Assembly: GCF_030445035.2 (NCBI RefSeq)
Contig: NC_080683.1
Span: forward strand, 94,263,675 to 94,327,674
Direction of reading: 5' to 3'
Source of the DNA: Dasypus novemcinctus
Lineage: Eukaryota; Chordata; Mammalia; Cingulata; Dasypodidae
DNA: 64,000 nt
Shown: piece by piece, positions 45,701 to 56,679 of the stretch
Numbering within the stretch: position 1 is the first letter of the stretch
Layout: the number at the start of each line of letters is the position of its first letter
Program-made: the position numbers and the translations under genes
The notes under the pieces: generated by a model
The model's database searches: none
Seen by the model: only the letters and a program-made list of their open reading frames with translations
What the model was told of the DNA's origin: nothing

Positions 45701-46404
45701 CTGATCTAGAGTACCTGCTTAGAGTGTAGTGTAATATCCTCTGCTGCCTGGGGGTCTTAGCTCCTAGTAACAAGAAAAATGTGACTCTTACCGTCAGCTT
45801 AATTGCCAGTTATGTAGGTCTCTTAAAAATTTAAGACTTAACTGAGAATATGATTTTAATCATGATGTTAAGTCTCTGACTTAAAGAGTTGAATTTGAAA
45901 GGGGCATTCAAAGAAAGGTTGCTGGTTTGCTTCCTTTATTGCTTTTTAGTGCAAGTGAAAAAACAAACAAACAATAAATGGAATCATTGGCTTGTAGACT
46001 TGCCCACTCTCCTTTCTTTCAGATAAAGGTTTGGTACTTTCGTCTGCTTTGCTTTTACTTTCATTCACCCCCTTTAGATAAATTCTGTGACATTCACAAT
46101 AAAACAGTTGTGTGTGTCTTTCTCTTTCTTTAAATATCTTGTGCCTTCCCTCCCCCACCTCTGCTCTCCTTTCTTTTCTCTCCCTCCCCCCCCCCCTTTT
46201 ATTTTCTCTCTGTTTTCAGGTTTGCAGCCTCAGGACAAAAGCAAGGATCTGTGCTGGTTTTAGACAGCCCACCTTCTCCCTGTAGGTCTCTGCATAGTGT
46301 GATTGGGGACACGCAGAGCTGAAATGGAGTTGCCTTGTAACAGCTTCTGATCTTGGTTTGCAGCTCGTCGTTACTCCCTCTGTGGCGCGCCCCTCCTGAG
46401 CTGA
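40283..46404 (+). CDS. VGLL2: Vestigial-like family member 2, complete coding region
   Basis: Join 40283-40363, 42494-42797, 44593-45114, 46364-46404 gives 315 residues, close to the human length. The product is a nuclear co-factor that binds TEAD transcription factors and supports skeletal muscle and pharyngeal development (family knowledge). Seen here: N-terminus MSCLDVMYQVYGPPQPYF, a sumoylation-type IKEE at 61-64, the Tondu TEAD-binding motif at about 82-108 (VLFTYFQ at 84-90, VVDEHF at 96-101), an S/P-rich linker, a His-rich stretch at 194-205 and the C-terminus RRYSLCGAPLLS. All junctions follow GT-AG and phases fit (0, 1, 1). The start has G at -3 and is preceded by two upstream ATGs. 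Convergent with ROS1. No frameshift or stop: an intact gene. Confidence 0.96.
40364..42493 (+). other. VGLL2: VGLL2 intron 1
   Basis: 2130 bp. The first 150 bp belong to the CpG island. The remainder has no recognised repeat or exon. Ends CTCTCTGAGCAG before exon 2. Confidence 0.9.
42494..42797 (+). CDS. VGLL2: VGLL2 coding exon 2 (Tondu domain)
   Basis: 304 nt starting KLAYYSKMQEAQE and ending in the first base of a split Asp codon, donor AGGG|GTGAGT. It holds the acidic IKEEESSPEKE stretch and the whole TEAD-interaction motif, so it is the functional core of the protein. Confidence 0.97.
42798..44592 (+). other. VGLL2: VGLL2 intron 2
   Basis: 1795 bp. Contains a MIR-like fossil at 42955-43110 (reverse orientation) and becomes strongly GC-rich from 44220 as the exon 3 CpG island begins. 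Confidence 0.9.
42955..43110 (-). repeat. MIR-like SINE fossil in VGLL2 intron 2
   Basis: Reverse MIR order: GATCTGAGTTCACTCGTTGG, CAATATGACCCTGGACAAGT, CTTAACCTCTTCGAGG, GGTTTCTAAAATTAGACTG. Confidence 0.6.
44385..45150. other. CpG island over VGLL2 exon 3
   Basis: Very high GC and CpG, coinciding with the coding exon. Third codon positions are almost all G or C. This creates long open frames in other phases and on the minus strand that should not be read as genes. Confidence 0.85.
44593..45114 (+). CDS. VGLL2: VGLL2 coding exon 3
   Basis: 522 nt with acceptor GCCTGCAG|ACGG and donor TCAG|GTAAGC. Encodes DGSFPMSQRSFPASFWNS, the tandem HAHPHH repeats, VHEVYAPHFDPRY and an Ala/Pro/Gly-rich region ending LGLSVDS. 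It is the variable, low-complexity part of the protein. Confidence 0.95.
45371..45703. mobile_element. hAT-like DNA transposon fossil in VGLL2 intron 3
   Basis: Ends CTGCGCTGTTCAGT and (reverse) CAGCGCTGTCCTT are inverted copies, and the interior has GTAGCCACTAGCCAGAGGTGG and AGCACTTGAAATGTGACTAG, typical of a common Charlie-related non-autonomous family. Flanks TTCTAGCT / ATCTAGAG resemble a degraded 8-bp duplication of hAT type. Confidence 0.7.
46220..46263 (+). CDS. VGLL2: VGLL2 alternative exon 4 end
   Basis: An upstream acceptor with a long pyrimidine tract (TTTTCTCTCTGTTTTCAG, AG at 46218-46219) would join exon 3 to 46220 and encode GLQPQDKSKDLCWF before TAG, replacing ARRYSLCGAPLLS. 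By tract strength this site looks better than the 46364 acceptor. The two acceptors are 144 bp apart. Confidence 0.5.
46364..46404 (+). CDS. VGLL2: VGLL2 coding exon 4
   Basis: Acceptor GGTTTGCAG|CTCGTCG. With the G from exon 3 it encodes A-RRYSLCGAPLLS and TGA. This C-terminus matches the one I know for the long human isoform apart from one residue. Confidence 0.88.
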
Positions 46405-47495
46405 TCTGCCGACCCAGGGTTTCCCCTTCCCCTGCCCTTCTGACCAGCCGTGGAGGCTTAGCATCTGTGTCTCTCACTTCATGGAGGAGGACATGGGGCA
46501 AGGCGGAGACTCCAAACTTCTCGGTGTATTGGGAAAACCAAAACCACGTCTCCAGGTCTGTCGGCATTGAAAGGGCCGATCCAAAAACTCTGAATTACGT
46601 TTAACGACTCTTGGCCAAAGCACTGGAAATAATCCATGGTGAGATGCTTTAGTCAGGTGATATGGTAAGCTTTCCTGGAAAGGGGGAAAGAAAAAAAAAT
46701 GACTTTTTGGTGTGAATATTTTTTATGCTGATGTGAATTATTTCATTAAGTAGTGTGATAATAGCACTACAGATGGCAGTAGCCTCAGACTTAAATGTAT
46801 TTGTATTTGCCTCTAAGACTGTGGTGGAGAAGTCAAAAGAAGCCAGTTCCTTCTTCCTCACCACAGAGCCTCCAGCTCTCCTCCTGCCCACTCCCTCCCA
46901 ACAACACACACACTGCAGACGCAAAGACATTGCTTTTCCTGTGGACCGTGGACATGGGAGCCTCAGCCTGAATGTGAGTGGCAAGGGGCTTATCTGCAGC
47001 CACCTGCCCAAGACTTACTGAAATGCAGCTGTTGTAGGACAACTGTTTAAAACTCCAGAAATACATTGACTAAGGTGGCACTTGCCAGTGTTTGGCCCAA
47101 CAATTGCGATTGAACTGGGTATATTTTAAAATATATATATCATATTTTTTACAAGGAACATTTTGTGATGAAAGAAGAAGCCCTTCACTGCTTTCTCTCC
47201 CACAAATTCTGTCCCTCCCCACCGTCCACCTCTGCATGAAGGAAGCAACAAGAAACCACTAGGACTCACCACAAGAAAAGGAAATGCCCATGGAATCTCC
47301 AGTACCTCAGTCTACATGGTTGTGATTTGTGCTAGGGCAGGGGAAGGGGCCTGTACGGGGACAAAGCTGAAGGTGAGGAGGAAGAAGAAATGAACATTAA
47401 AGATGTCTGTTTACTACAAGTTCACTGTGTTCTTTCATAAAAAAGAAAATAACTGTCTAAGTTTTTCTCTGGAATAAAATGATTTATAGGAGCAT
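46405..47495 (+). other. VGLL2: VGLL2 3' untranslated region
   Basis: About 1.1 kb from the stop to the first canonical AATAAA. Sequence is largely repeat-free. End inferred from the poly(A) signal. Confidence 0.55.
47473..47478 (+). terminator. VGLL2: VGLL2 poly(A) signal AATAAA
   Basis: Canonical hexamer in GGAATAAAATG, the first in the plus direction that fits the gene's expected length. Confidence 0.55.
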
Positions 47496-47589
47496 GATCT
47501 GATGTCAGTAGGTAATATTACCTTATAGAGAGAGAGCTTTGATTTTTCCAAAATGTTTGCTGTGCTAGGAGATCTGTTAACCCCTTTCT

Positions 47590-47720
47590 ACCTCTCATCA
47601 ACTCAGAGGTGAGAAGTTAGGCATCACTTCTCTGTTTTACAGATGAGAAAATCATGGCCAGAGAAGCCGAAGGCTTGCCTGTTAGCATTCAGCAACTTAG
47701 AAGCAGGAGACCATACAAAA
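47590..47720 (+). repeat. Probable MIR fossil
   Basis: CTCTGTTTTACAGATGAGAAAATC followed by a degraded GGCCAGAGAAG-type block fits MIR. Short. Confidence 0.5.
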
Positions 47721-48269
47721 AGCTTTACCTGTGGACCATTTAATGAGCTGCAGATTATTCTGCAAGAGGGATTAATTTTTATTTCTTGAATCCTGGGCTC
47801 GTAAGACAAAGCAGAATCATCTGTTAAAGAGTGTTTTTGAAATATCTGTTATTTTATATCATGACAAGCTATGCTAAGAAACCTGCCACTAGGCAAAGAA
47901 GAGAGTTATTATTAAGAAATTGATAGGCTATCTCTTTATTTTTTAATAAAATAACAAATGTTTAAATGTTATTTCACTAAAAGTGTCCAAGAGAGAGATT
48001 TTGTTTTGTTCAAATTGCCCTTGTACATTGTTGAAGCATAAAAATATTCATTCACATCTTCACCTTTGTTATAACATGAGTGACAAATATAATTTATCAT
48101 GGATAATAGTATCAAGAGTTGAAATAGTTAAGGGACCTTACTCAGAGCATGAGCTTAGTAGAGTCCTCCATTCTCTCTTTCTTTCATTTTGGTACCTTCG
48201 AAGTACATGTGACCCTTAGTGACACTGCTGTTTTTTGCTCAGATGGAAGGTATCCCATGAGTATGCTGC

Positions 48270-48490
48270 ACCAGGGGTGGTAATAATAATGATGAATGTG
48301 ATCTGAGAGCTTTATATAGGTTAACTCATTTATGCCTCATGACAGTTCTGCATGGTATTGATTATTGTGATCCCCTTTTTACCGATGAGAAAACTGAGGT
48401 GCACAGAGGGGAAAGAATTTGTCCAGTCACATAGATTGTAGACTGCAGAGCCAGGGTGCAACCCCAGGCCTTCTGGGTGCAGAGACTACA
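48270..48490 (+). repeat. MIR SINE fossil
   Basis: Clear MIR order: GTTAACTCATTTATGCCTCA, CCGATGAGAAAACTGAGGTG, AGCCAGGGTGCAACCCCAGG. Confidence 0.8.
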
Positions 48491-50799
48491 TCCTCATACA
48501 CAGCAATAACTTCTTGTCTGGCTCTGGTTTGTCTTTGGACTGCTTATCTTTGGACTTACTTACTCCTGCACAGTTGATGGCTAAGGAAGAGAGATAGGGC
48601 AGCAAAGGCTGAAGCTTTGGGAACTCACATAATCCCAGGTCTTGAAGGAACTATCATGGGACATTGTCCAGACCTCTTTGTCAAATGGCATTAGCTGGAG
48701 ACCATTCAGCCAGGTACAGATTTATATTTTGCTTCAGGAAGAATCTTTATGACTTCTCTTATTAATTAATTTCAATACTTAACAGCCTTCACTGCTCTGA
48801 AGCTCTTCATACCCAACCTAACCAAGTCATGTAAGAGTTAGCCTGAGGCTTGGACATTGAAGCCATAACTAAAATTAACTTTGGACTTCTCTGTGGGTTT
48901 TTTTAATCCATGTTCCACTGGCACGAATCACTGGTATATACAAGGATAAATAAAATGCATTAAGTTCCCAGGGAGCTGTTCAGAATTTGCCACTGAACAT
49001 GAAATTGAAGAGGAAAGCAGAGCAGAGCAGAGCATTCTGAACTAGACATCTTCCCCATTCCCCACCACGAGAGGCTCTTTACCTGTGCCCCACCTGTGTT
49101 AGGTGGGGCACAAGTTCTCTGATCACAAGATTTATGATCAGAACCCACGGGAAGCATTTCCCAGCCACGAGGTTCTAATTACTGAAGCCTCTCTCCTGAG
49201 CTGCATCTGACCTGAATATCAGGTTGCTGGTGAGGAGACTCATTCACTGGAACTGGCCTGTGGGGCAGTCCTGAACAGACCGTCCAGGCGGATGAGCCAG
49301 GCTCAGCACCTTGGCTCGTGATAACACACCGACAGAGCATCTCCCTCCATTTTATACCTTCCTAAAGTAGAAATGCAAGATAACTTAGAACTGTAGGGAT
49401 TGGGTTCTGTGTGAAAGAGCATCCGTGAGAAGTTTGGTGAATTGATAGCCCTAACTGCATTCTTTAGGCCCACCAAGTCATACAAAATAAGGACTCCCAT
49501 ACCTACCTTGCTGATATTAGTGAAGTCATGCAGATTAGAGAAGGCCCTTGGAATGGAAAAAATGACATTCAAGGACATGGGTGATGACTTGGGAAAAGGC
49601 AAGTATAATGTTTTTACAGACATTCTACCTGGTTGGGGTCTTCGAGAGAATGACTAGATCCCCTTCTAATCATACCGCTTGGCAGTGGTGTCCTCACCCA
49701 CAGCTTTCCTTTTGCTCTTGGCCTAGCTGAGGAAGAGGTGATGAAAAGGGGAGAGACAACTCGCTGCCACCAAGTAATCCTTTTGCCCTCTGGCGGAGAA
49801 CCCCGTCACCCAGCTGCAGGGAACTCTATCTGTTCTGCTCCTTTAGTTTAAAATGAGTTGCCATCCCTTCTCATTTCCCCCTTTGAAGTTCTATTTCAAT
49901 GTGTGGCAAATTCTGGCAATGACTTAAGATTGACTGGGGCCTGGATAGGAAGGAGGGTGGAGGTGATGGGTTTTGGGATTCAGGCTCCCTGCCTGGGAGC
50001 TTCTCTTGCCACTTTTTCTGGTAAGTACTACATTTTCTGCACCCTTTTGCATCTAAGGGAACAATTCTCAGGGTAACTTTAACCTCTTTTTGCTTAGAAT
50101 CACAAACCCTGTGTTGATGTGTGGGCATCCCTACATAATCTATAATAAATAAATAAACAAAGCAGCTGTTTTGTTAAGCACTTAATGACTGGCCACTTTA
50201 GAGGTGTAAGAATTTAAAAAAACTTAGAAAAAACTTTTCCATGTAAACGCTATTTCTATAAATTGCCTTTGATAATGCAATTCATTAGGATGGCCTCAAA
50301 GTATAGAAAAATGATTGAAAGATATCTGAAAACACTTTAAAAATAAAGGAAACTGAAAAACATAAGACTCCTTTATAAAATTGCTTTAACAGTTTTTTGA
50401 CAGTTTGCACGTAAATAATTCCGTTTGCTTGTACTTCTCAAGTCTTTGCTCCGTGGATTGCATTCTTCCTTGCTAGGTTTTTAGGATTTGTGATAGATTC
50501 CTAAAAACTGGAGTAAAGGAATAAATGTCCTAAAGACAGCATCCCTATCACAGTTGAAATCTGTATGTTACTGAAGTTTTGACATTTACACAAGGAATAG
50601 GGTTATGCAAACATAAAAATTGTACATTTCCTGACAAGGGCTCTATCTCATCTCCCATAAATAAACTCTAATTATACAAATAAATTATACACACAATACA
50701 AACTATCCACAGATATGTCACACAGACACACACACACACAGATGCAGGCCTAAAGAGAAATCAGAGACACCGGCCCTCAGACACACAGACACAAACAAT
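48491..50799. other. VGLL2-ROS1 intergenic sequence
   Basis: No gene or RNA recognised. Contains a (CA)n run near 50725-50740. Most is AT-rich single-copy-looking DNA. Confidence 0.4.
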
Positions 50800-51240
50800 T
50801 GACTTGACAGACCAACTGTCCTGCTGTTTTCTTGTATTTAACAACAGCCCCAGTGTGCTGGATCAGGAAAGAGATACTTGATAGCTGCTGTTTCCCTGGT
50901 TGAAATATTTGTGAAGTTAACGCATAATCTGAAAGCAGAAGCTAATAAATTATAGGGTGCTAATTGGAGCTGGAGTGAAGTTGTCAATCATATTATCCTA
51001 AATACAGAGGGACCCTCATAACCTAAAAAGGCAAGGCAGCCTCTAAGAACAGCTCGCAGTTGTTTCGAGCCCTGACCTCTACTTCAGCAAACACAAGTCC
51101 AGGCAAAGGGCGACCACTGAGAGTTAGAGGTGATTGTGCTACTGCAAGCTCACTTCAGGAGGAGAGCCAAATCTGCTGGGGGAAAATGAGTGTAATACTT
51201 GGCTGGATAGTTAATGTTTAACCTTGAGAGAAATATATAC
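50800..51240. promoter_or_regulatory. Candidate conserved non-coding element
   Basis: Repeat-free stretch with clustered developmental-type motifs: CTAATAAATTATAG, GCTAATTGGAGC and GTTGTCAATCATATT (homeodomain and PBX/MEIS-like). It is 3.3 kb past the VGLL2 end. Assignment is by texture and motifs only. Confidence 0.3.
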
Positions 51241-53355
51241 ATGTAATTGCCTAAAATGATTATTACCACTTGAGTAAAACATTTTACCCTTCAATTGTAA
51301 TTTTTCACTTTAAAAAAAGTTTAGCCCAATAAGAGGAAATTCTAAAGTTCTCCACAATATAGTATCATGTTGTCCCAAATTATGGTATTTCTTATGAGTT
51401 TTCCAGCATTCTTCTGCGGAATTCAGCTACTCTTTAAAAATTAAGACATGCAGCTTTCCTCTGCTGTACTGGGTTGCATTTGTTTCTGCTAGAAAAACAG
51501 CAGCCACATATTTCCTGTTCTTTAATTTTGTCCTTAGAGTCTCCTAGTAAACTCTACTTATGTTTAAATCCCAATGTTTTTAAGTCGCTAAAGGGATTTT
51601 GTTCAAACTCTCCTCCTCTGTCATCATTTCCATTTCTTATAAAAATGCATAAACAAATAAATATACAAATATCCTTTCATATAAGAAATTTAGGTTAAAA
51701 GCCAGCTAAGCCTTGGAAAATAAAACTAAAGAACTAACATTTAAAAATTCCTAATCAGTATTTGCAGGATTCTAATGATCTAGTTTCTAATTGGAAATTT
51801 TTCTAATCAGCATTTATTTTTGAAGTGTGTAGTTTAGTTTCTAAGTATACTTGCAGCTAGGAAAATATTACACTTACCCTTGTAATTTGGGAGCTTCATG
51901 ATTTTTATTGGCGTGATCACTGCCAGCCTCCTGCTCCTCTGTGTTTGCCTTTTTGTTGGAGATGTTAAGCCTTGGCTGCCCATCTATTTTGCCCTAGGGA
52001 CAACATGCTTTATTAACCATCTCCTCAACTCTGTATAGTCAAGCCCTTTTGGCTGCCTCTCTATCATCATAGTGATTGTGGCCCACTGCTTCTCATGGCT
52101 CAGTGCAGCTATCTGGTCTCTGCTGTTTCAGGTCTCTATTATGTCCGTGGGTGTAACACCCACGCCTGCCAGCTCTCTAAGAGCCTCTTCCACCAGCAGC
52201 CCATCACCGACTTTCATTTCTCATTCTCTCTCTGCAGGTAATCAGTACAATTTAGTGAAAACCAGTCAGGTCCACTGTTGGCATCATTCCCTCCTTATCT
52301 ATCAAATACCTGAATGCATTGGCAAGTGTTCCCTTCCACCAGAACATTTTCCTAGGTCAACACTGGTGAGATATTTAGGGTTTGGGCCCCATCTTGTGCC
52401 TGGGAGTATCTGTGACCCATATTTCACTAAGGATTGGGTCTTCTTTAGCCAACTGGGTGGGTGAGTGGTCCAAGTTTAAAGCCCCAACTTGCTACCTCTT
52501 TCCTTGGACCACTCCTGGGACTATTTATATTAGTTAAGGGCCTCCGAGAAACAGACAAGAAAAGATGGATTAGATGTGCAAAGAGATTTATTGGGGAAAA
52601 GATGGAGATGGACAATGGGGAGGAGGGAGCAGGGGTAGGTAAGGAGAGTCTTCAGACTTCTGCAAAGTAGGTCTGAGCCCTGCAGAAGGAGAGAGGGAAA
52701 GAAGGAATGGACAGAAAAGCCTCAGATGACAGAGCAGTTCTGAGACAGTCTAAGCCAGACTGATGGGGAATCTCCATGCCAAAATTGCCTGTTAGAGAAA
52801 CTCCCATGTAAGATAGTAACGGCCCATTTCTAGTCATCTGTCCTCAGCCATTGGTGGGGAACCGCTCAGGGAAAGCATGGCCTGGCATGGATGCATCTGC
52901 AGATATGGCAGCTGGAGGTTGTCAATGAACTCTGCTCCCCACAGCAGATACTCTTGCAGGAGATCTGAGCAGTACCCCTCCATGGCCACCATAGGTGACC
53001 ATATGATTTATGGTCTGAACGCAACCACTTTTGAGAATGAAGGGGACCCTGGTAGTAATTACTCCAGGACAAAGGCATAAACTGGGACTATCCAGGCAAA
53101 CTAGGATATACGGTTATGGCATCTGACAATAGCATTTGGTCTTGTTCATAATTCCCTCTTTCTCAAAACCCTTTGTTTGCTTGGTTTCCAGGAGTCTACT
53201 CTTTCTTGATTTTCCTCCTTCTTTTCTGGCCCTTCATTCTCAATCTTTTTTAGTAGTTTCTCTTTAGCTCCCTAATCTCTAGACATTATAGTGATTCTAG
53301 CCACACTCCTTGAACTTTCTCTTTTATTAATACACACCTCTGGGTTTTTTTTAAT
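51241..53355. other. Intergenic sequence with possible old LTR
   Basis: No gene. 52520-52880 (GGGCCTCCGAGAAACAGAC, AAGAGATTTATTGGGG) resembles the start of an old LTR, related in layout to 8805-9272. The remainder is unassigned. Confidence 0.35.
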
Positions 53356-53748
53356 GTTTTTTTTTTCCTCTCCCCTTCCCCGCCCCACCAGTTGTCTGCT
53401 CTCTGTGTCCATTCGCTGTGTGTTCTGTGTCCACTTGTATTCTTGACAGCGGCACCCAGAATCTGTGTCTCTTTTTGCTGCATCGTCTTGCTCATCAGCT
53501 CTCCATGTGTGTGGTGCCATGCCTGGGCAGTCTGCACATTTTTTTGCGCTAGGCGGCTCTCCTTATGGGGCGCAGTCCTTGTGCTTGGAGCTCCCCTACA
53601 CGGGGGACAACCCTGTGTGGCATGGCACTCCTTCTGCACATCTGCACTGCGCGTGGGCCAGTTCATCACACGGGTCAGGAGACTCTGGGTTTGAACCTTG
53701 GACCTCCCATGTGGTAGGCGGATGCCCTATCTATTGGGCCAAATCCAC
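53356..53748 (-). mobile_element. DAS-III-like SINE, near full length
   Basis: Same order as the other copies from CCAGTTGTCTGCTCTCTG to the head revcomp (CCTATCTATTGGGCCAAATCC). More diverged, and its target duplication is not clear. Confidence 0.85.
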
Positions 53749-53799
53749 TTCTCACACTTTGCTTAACCAATCTCAAGGCAATCTCAGCCTCATCTAAAG

Positions 53800-54545
53800 A
53801 CTGATAACTCTACAGCCTGAACTACTCTCAGGGGTTCTCTCCAATGGCATGCTCCACCTACCCGCTTAGTTCTCCAATTACATCTTGAAATTAGCATCTG
53901 CCAAACCGTACTTCTGATTGCCACCCCACGCCTCCAAATGAATCATCACACACACACACGTACACACATACACACACACCACAGTCCTCTCAATCTCAGT
54001 AAATAGCAACTTCCAATCATCCTAATGCTCAGATCAAAAATCTTAACCTACCTTTCTCTCATACCCCATTACTAATCCATCAGCATAAACCTTCAAAAGA
54101 AACACAGAATCAACTACTTTTTGTCCCCTCTGATACTAACCTGATCCGCCATCATCTCTTGCCTGGTTAATTGTAATAACCATCTGCTTCCTTGCTTATC
54201 GCTGTCCCCCAGTCTTTTCTCCACATGATATCCAAAGTGATCCTTTTAAAACCTAAGTCAAATGACATCTCCTGTGTTCAAACTCTCCATTGTCCTTCCA
54301 TCCCTCTCAGAAACAATGGCTTACAGTAGCCTTCATGATCTGCATTCTACCACTCCTTCCACTCTCACTCCAGCCACCCTGACCTGTGTGCTATTCCTTA
54401 GACATGCCAAGCTGCTTCCATCACAGGGAGGAGTTTGGCACTTGCTTTTCCCCGTGCTATACACCCATATGGCTTACTCATTTCTTTGTGCTATATAGTA
54501 TATAGTATATTTTAACAGGTGCCCTATTTAGCCACTGTCAGTTTT
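53800..54545 (-). repeat. L2 LINE fragment
   Basis: Reads in reverse like L2 3' ORF2: CAATCTCAGTAAATAGCAAC, CTTTTCTCCACATGATATCC, CTCCAGCCACCCTGACCTG, GACATGCCAAGCTGCTTCC. A (CA)n run interrupts it at 53949-53980. Confidence 0.8.
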
Positions 54546-54879
54546 ATTTCCCTCTTGATAAAAACTCTGATTTCTGCAGAATTAATTTAGGTAGTGTTTG
54601 ATATTGCCTCCAAATGTATTTTATCAGTTATTTTTATCTATAACAACTTCTATGGATGAAATTGTAGCCACTGTCTATTTTATTTTGCATTAAATATTCT
54701 TTCAGTATTAATCATATGAATTATTCAAAAGACTGCCAGTTTGCCTTCTTAGCATAGACATGGCAATTTTATGAGCTGTTTCCTTCACATATTCTATAAA
54801 TTATTGTCTAAATTGTAATGCAAATCCACTTGGTCTCTATGCCTCTGATCCCTTTACATATTCTAAAATAAAGGTTCGT

Positions 54880-55660
54880 GACACTGGCAGAGCAAAGAAC
54901 TTGCTTACAAGCAATAGAAACTGACTCCAGTGAGTTTAACAGAAAAACTTTTATTAACAGGGTGTAACTCAGACTCCCTGGGAGGGCTTGAGCACCAGAA
55001 CCAGAGCCTCTGGCGCTGGAAGTGGGCGTAATGGCTGAAGCAGGCAGCAGAAATGGCCCGCTCTGGCTCCCCCAGCTCCCACAGGCACTAGGCTCCAGAC
55101 TCGCCCTGCCGGCTCTCGAGGTGCTGGACGCTGGATGTCACCTCCAGCCACACTCCTGCAGGTGCCTCCACTACCAAAAAACACTTGCCCTGGGCGCTGC
55201 TTCTCTGCACCCTTAGAGCATGATCAAAGCCTGGAGCGGGCGTGCCTGAGGCATCACATGCCTGCCCCTTGGCTGCAAGAGGTCCTGGGAGTAGAAAGTG
55301 GGATCTGGTTCCCACCCAGACTTGAAAGGTTGCAGGGATTCACAAATACAGGTAGGGGGTTTGTAGGACAGACAATCAAAAAGAATGGTAAGTGCCCGCT
55401 AGACAGTCACAAGATCAGGGAGGAAATACCCTGCCTTGTTCAGGGGTGTAGCAGATGTGGCGGAGTGGCCACGATGCTGGGTCTTTATCGGAGGCTGTTC
55501 ACCGCCAAACCAGTGCCTGACTTCCCTCTGGGCCTCAGCACTCGGCCAAGCATCTGTGCAGGTTCTCAGGCAGTAGGCGACTTAAAAGATTAACTCAGGT
55601 ATGCAAGGTGGAAGCTGATACGTAATCGCGATCCTCTTCCGCAGAAGTGTTTAGCAAATG
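54880..55660. repeat. Possible ancient LTR-type repeat
   Basis: GC-richer 0.8-kb block starting with AACAGAAAAACTTTTATTAACAGG, a layout seen in old mammalian LTRs. Both strands have open frames (for example 55135-55593) with no recognisable domain. Confidence 0.3.
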
Positions 55661-55679
55661 TTATTGTCAAAATGTTCTT

Positions 55680-55753
55680 GGGGAGTGGGTGTAGCTCAGT
55701 GGTTGAGCACCTGCTTCTCACGTAGGAGGAACCGGGTTCAATTCCCTCCTAAA
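55680..55753 (+). mobile_element. Minimal tRNA-derived DAS SINE
   Basis: 74 bp with A box GTAGCTCAGTGGTTGAGC and B box GGTTCAATTCC, then a short A tail. Flanked by AAAATGTTCTT (55669-55679) / AAAATGTCCTT (55754-55764), which marks it as a retroposed SINE rather than a tRNA gene. Confidence 0.8.
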
Positions 55754-55764
55754 AAAATGTCCTT

Positions 55765-56250
55765 CCCTATCTCTCCACAACATCCTACAGGCTGTACCTG
55801 AATAACACACGGAATGCTTTCACTAGTGTTCCTGTTAGAGCAGCTGAGGCTTTAAAATTTAAATGGGTAACTGCAACAAAATGATTGGTTTCAAATCAGA
55901 GTGTGAAGATTTTATAAAAATGTATTTCTCATTATTTTGTGTGTTCACTAAAAATCACATAGCTTGAATTAGTATTGTATAATGGCTTATAATTAATTGC
56001 AATGACAGTTTGATACTAAATGTAATCTTAAGTATTTTATCAATGAAATAGATGAGGCAAATAAAAATAATCATGTATACTGGTTCATTTCCATAATAGA
56101 ACACAAGTGAGAGCTATTTTTGTGCAACCCAGAGATCATCCAATGATTAGGACTTAGAGGTCATCGTGGTCCTATTTTCAATGTGACTGAAGCGGTTGTT
56201 CCAAGCGTCCAAAATACAAACTATTTTACAGTAGTAATTAAAGATAATCG
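55765..56250. other. Intergenic AT-rich sequence
   Basis: No gene seen. Lies between the small SINE and the candidate ROS1 3' end. Confidence 0.4.
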
Positions 56251-56256
56251 TTTATT
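56251..56256 (-). terminator. ROS1: Candidate ROS1 poly(A) signal
   Basis: TTTATT on the plus strand is AATAAA on the minus strand, 424 bp past the ROS1 stop. It is the first canonical signal I see; an earlier non-canonical one could be used. Confidence 0.4.
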
Positions 56257-56679
56257 GTAGTAAGAGCTTTCCAGCCGTATCATAGGTGCTGGTTCCTTCT
56301 GTCTGTTTAGCTTTTAGTCATTTCCTCTGTCCACTTTGGAAGCCGGGCCCTGGAACTTGGTCTCTAACCAAGATGTTTTTGTTACCGCCCAGACTGAAAG
56401 ATGCGCAGTGGCCTAAGGGGACTCAAAGCAGAGGAAGCAGTGCTTCCCTTCCAGGCTCAGGAGCCTCCCTGGCTTTCCTAATGAAGTTAGTATGGGGATT
56501 GTCACCACTGAAACCAAATGGCCCTCGGAACCAAGATTAGAATTCAGGAACTTTCCAGTGTTAATTCAGAGTTGAAGACTCCCCCCCCGCCCCCAACATC
56601 TATCATTCTATCAGGGTTTTCCTTCCGTGACTACTTGGTGGAGCATTTATCTCAACTCTGTATTTCCCAAGCAGCACCA
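56257..56679 (-). other. ROS1: ROS1 3' untranslated region (inferred)
   Basis: Sequence between the ROS1 stop and the candidate poly(A) signal. No repeat recognised. Confidence 0.45.

Noticed and set aside
46755-47021. Open frame in the VGLL2 3' UTR
   Set aside because: It follows the stop, has no recognised domain and is typical of a UTR.
55135-55593. 152-codon frame near ROS1 3' end
   Set aside because: Lies in an old repeat-like GC block with overlapping frames on the other strand. No domain recognised.
55680-55753. tRNA gene
   Set aside because: A and B boxes are good, but the 3' half does not fold as a tRNA and it has a short A tail and flanking duplications. It is a SINE.
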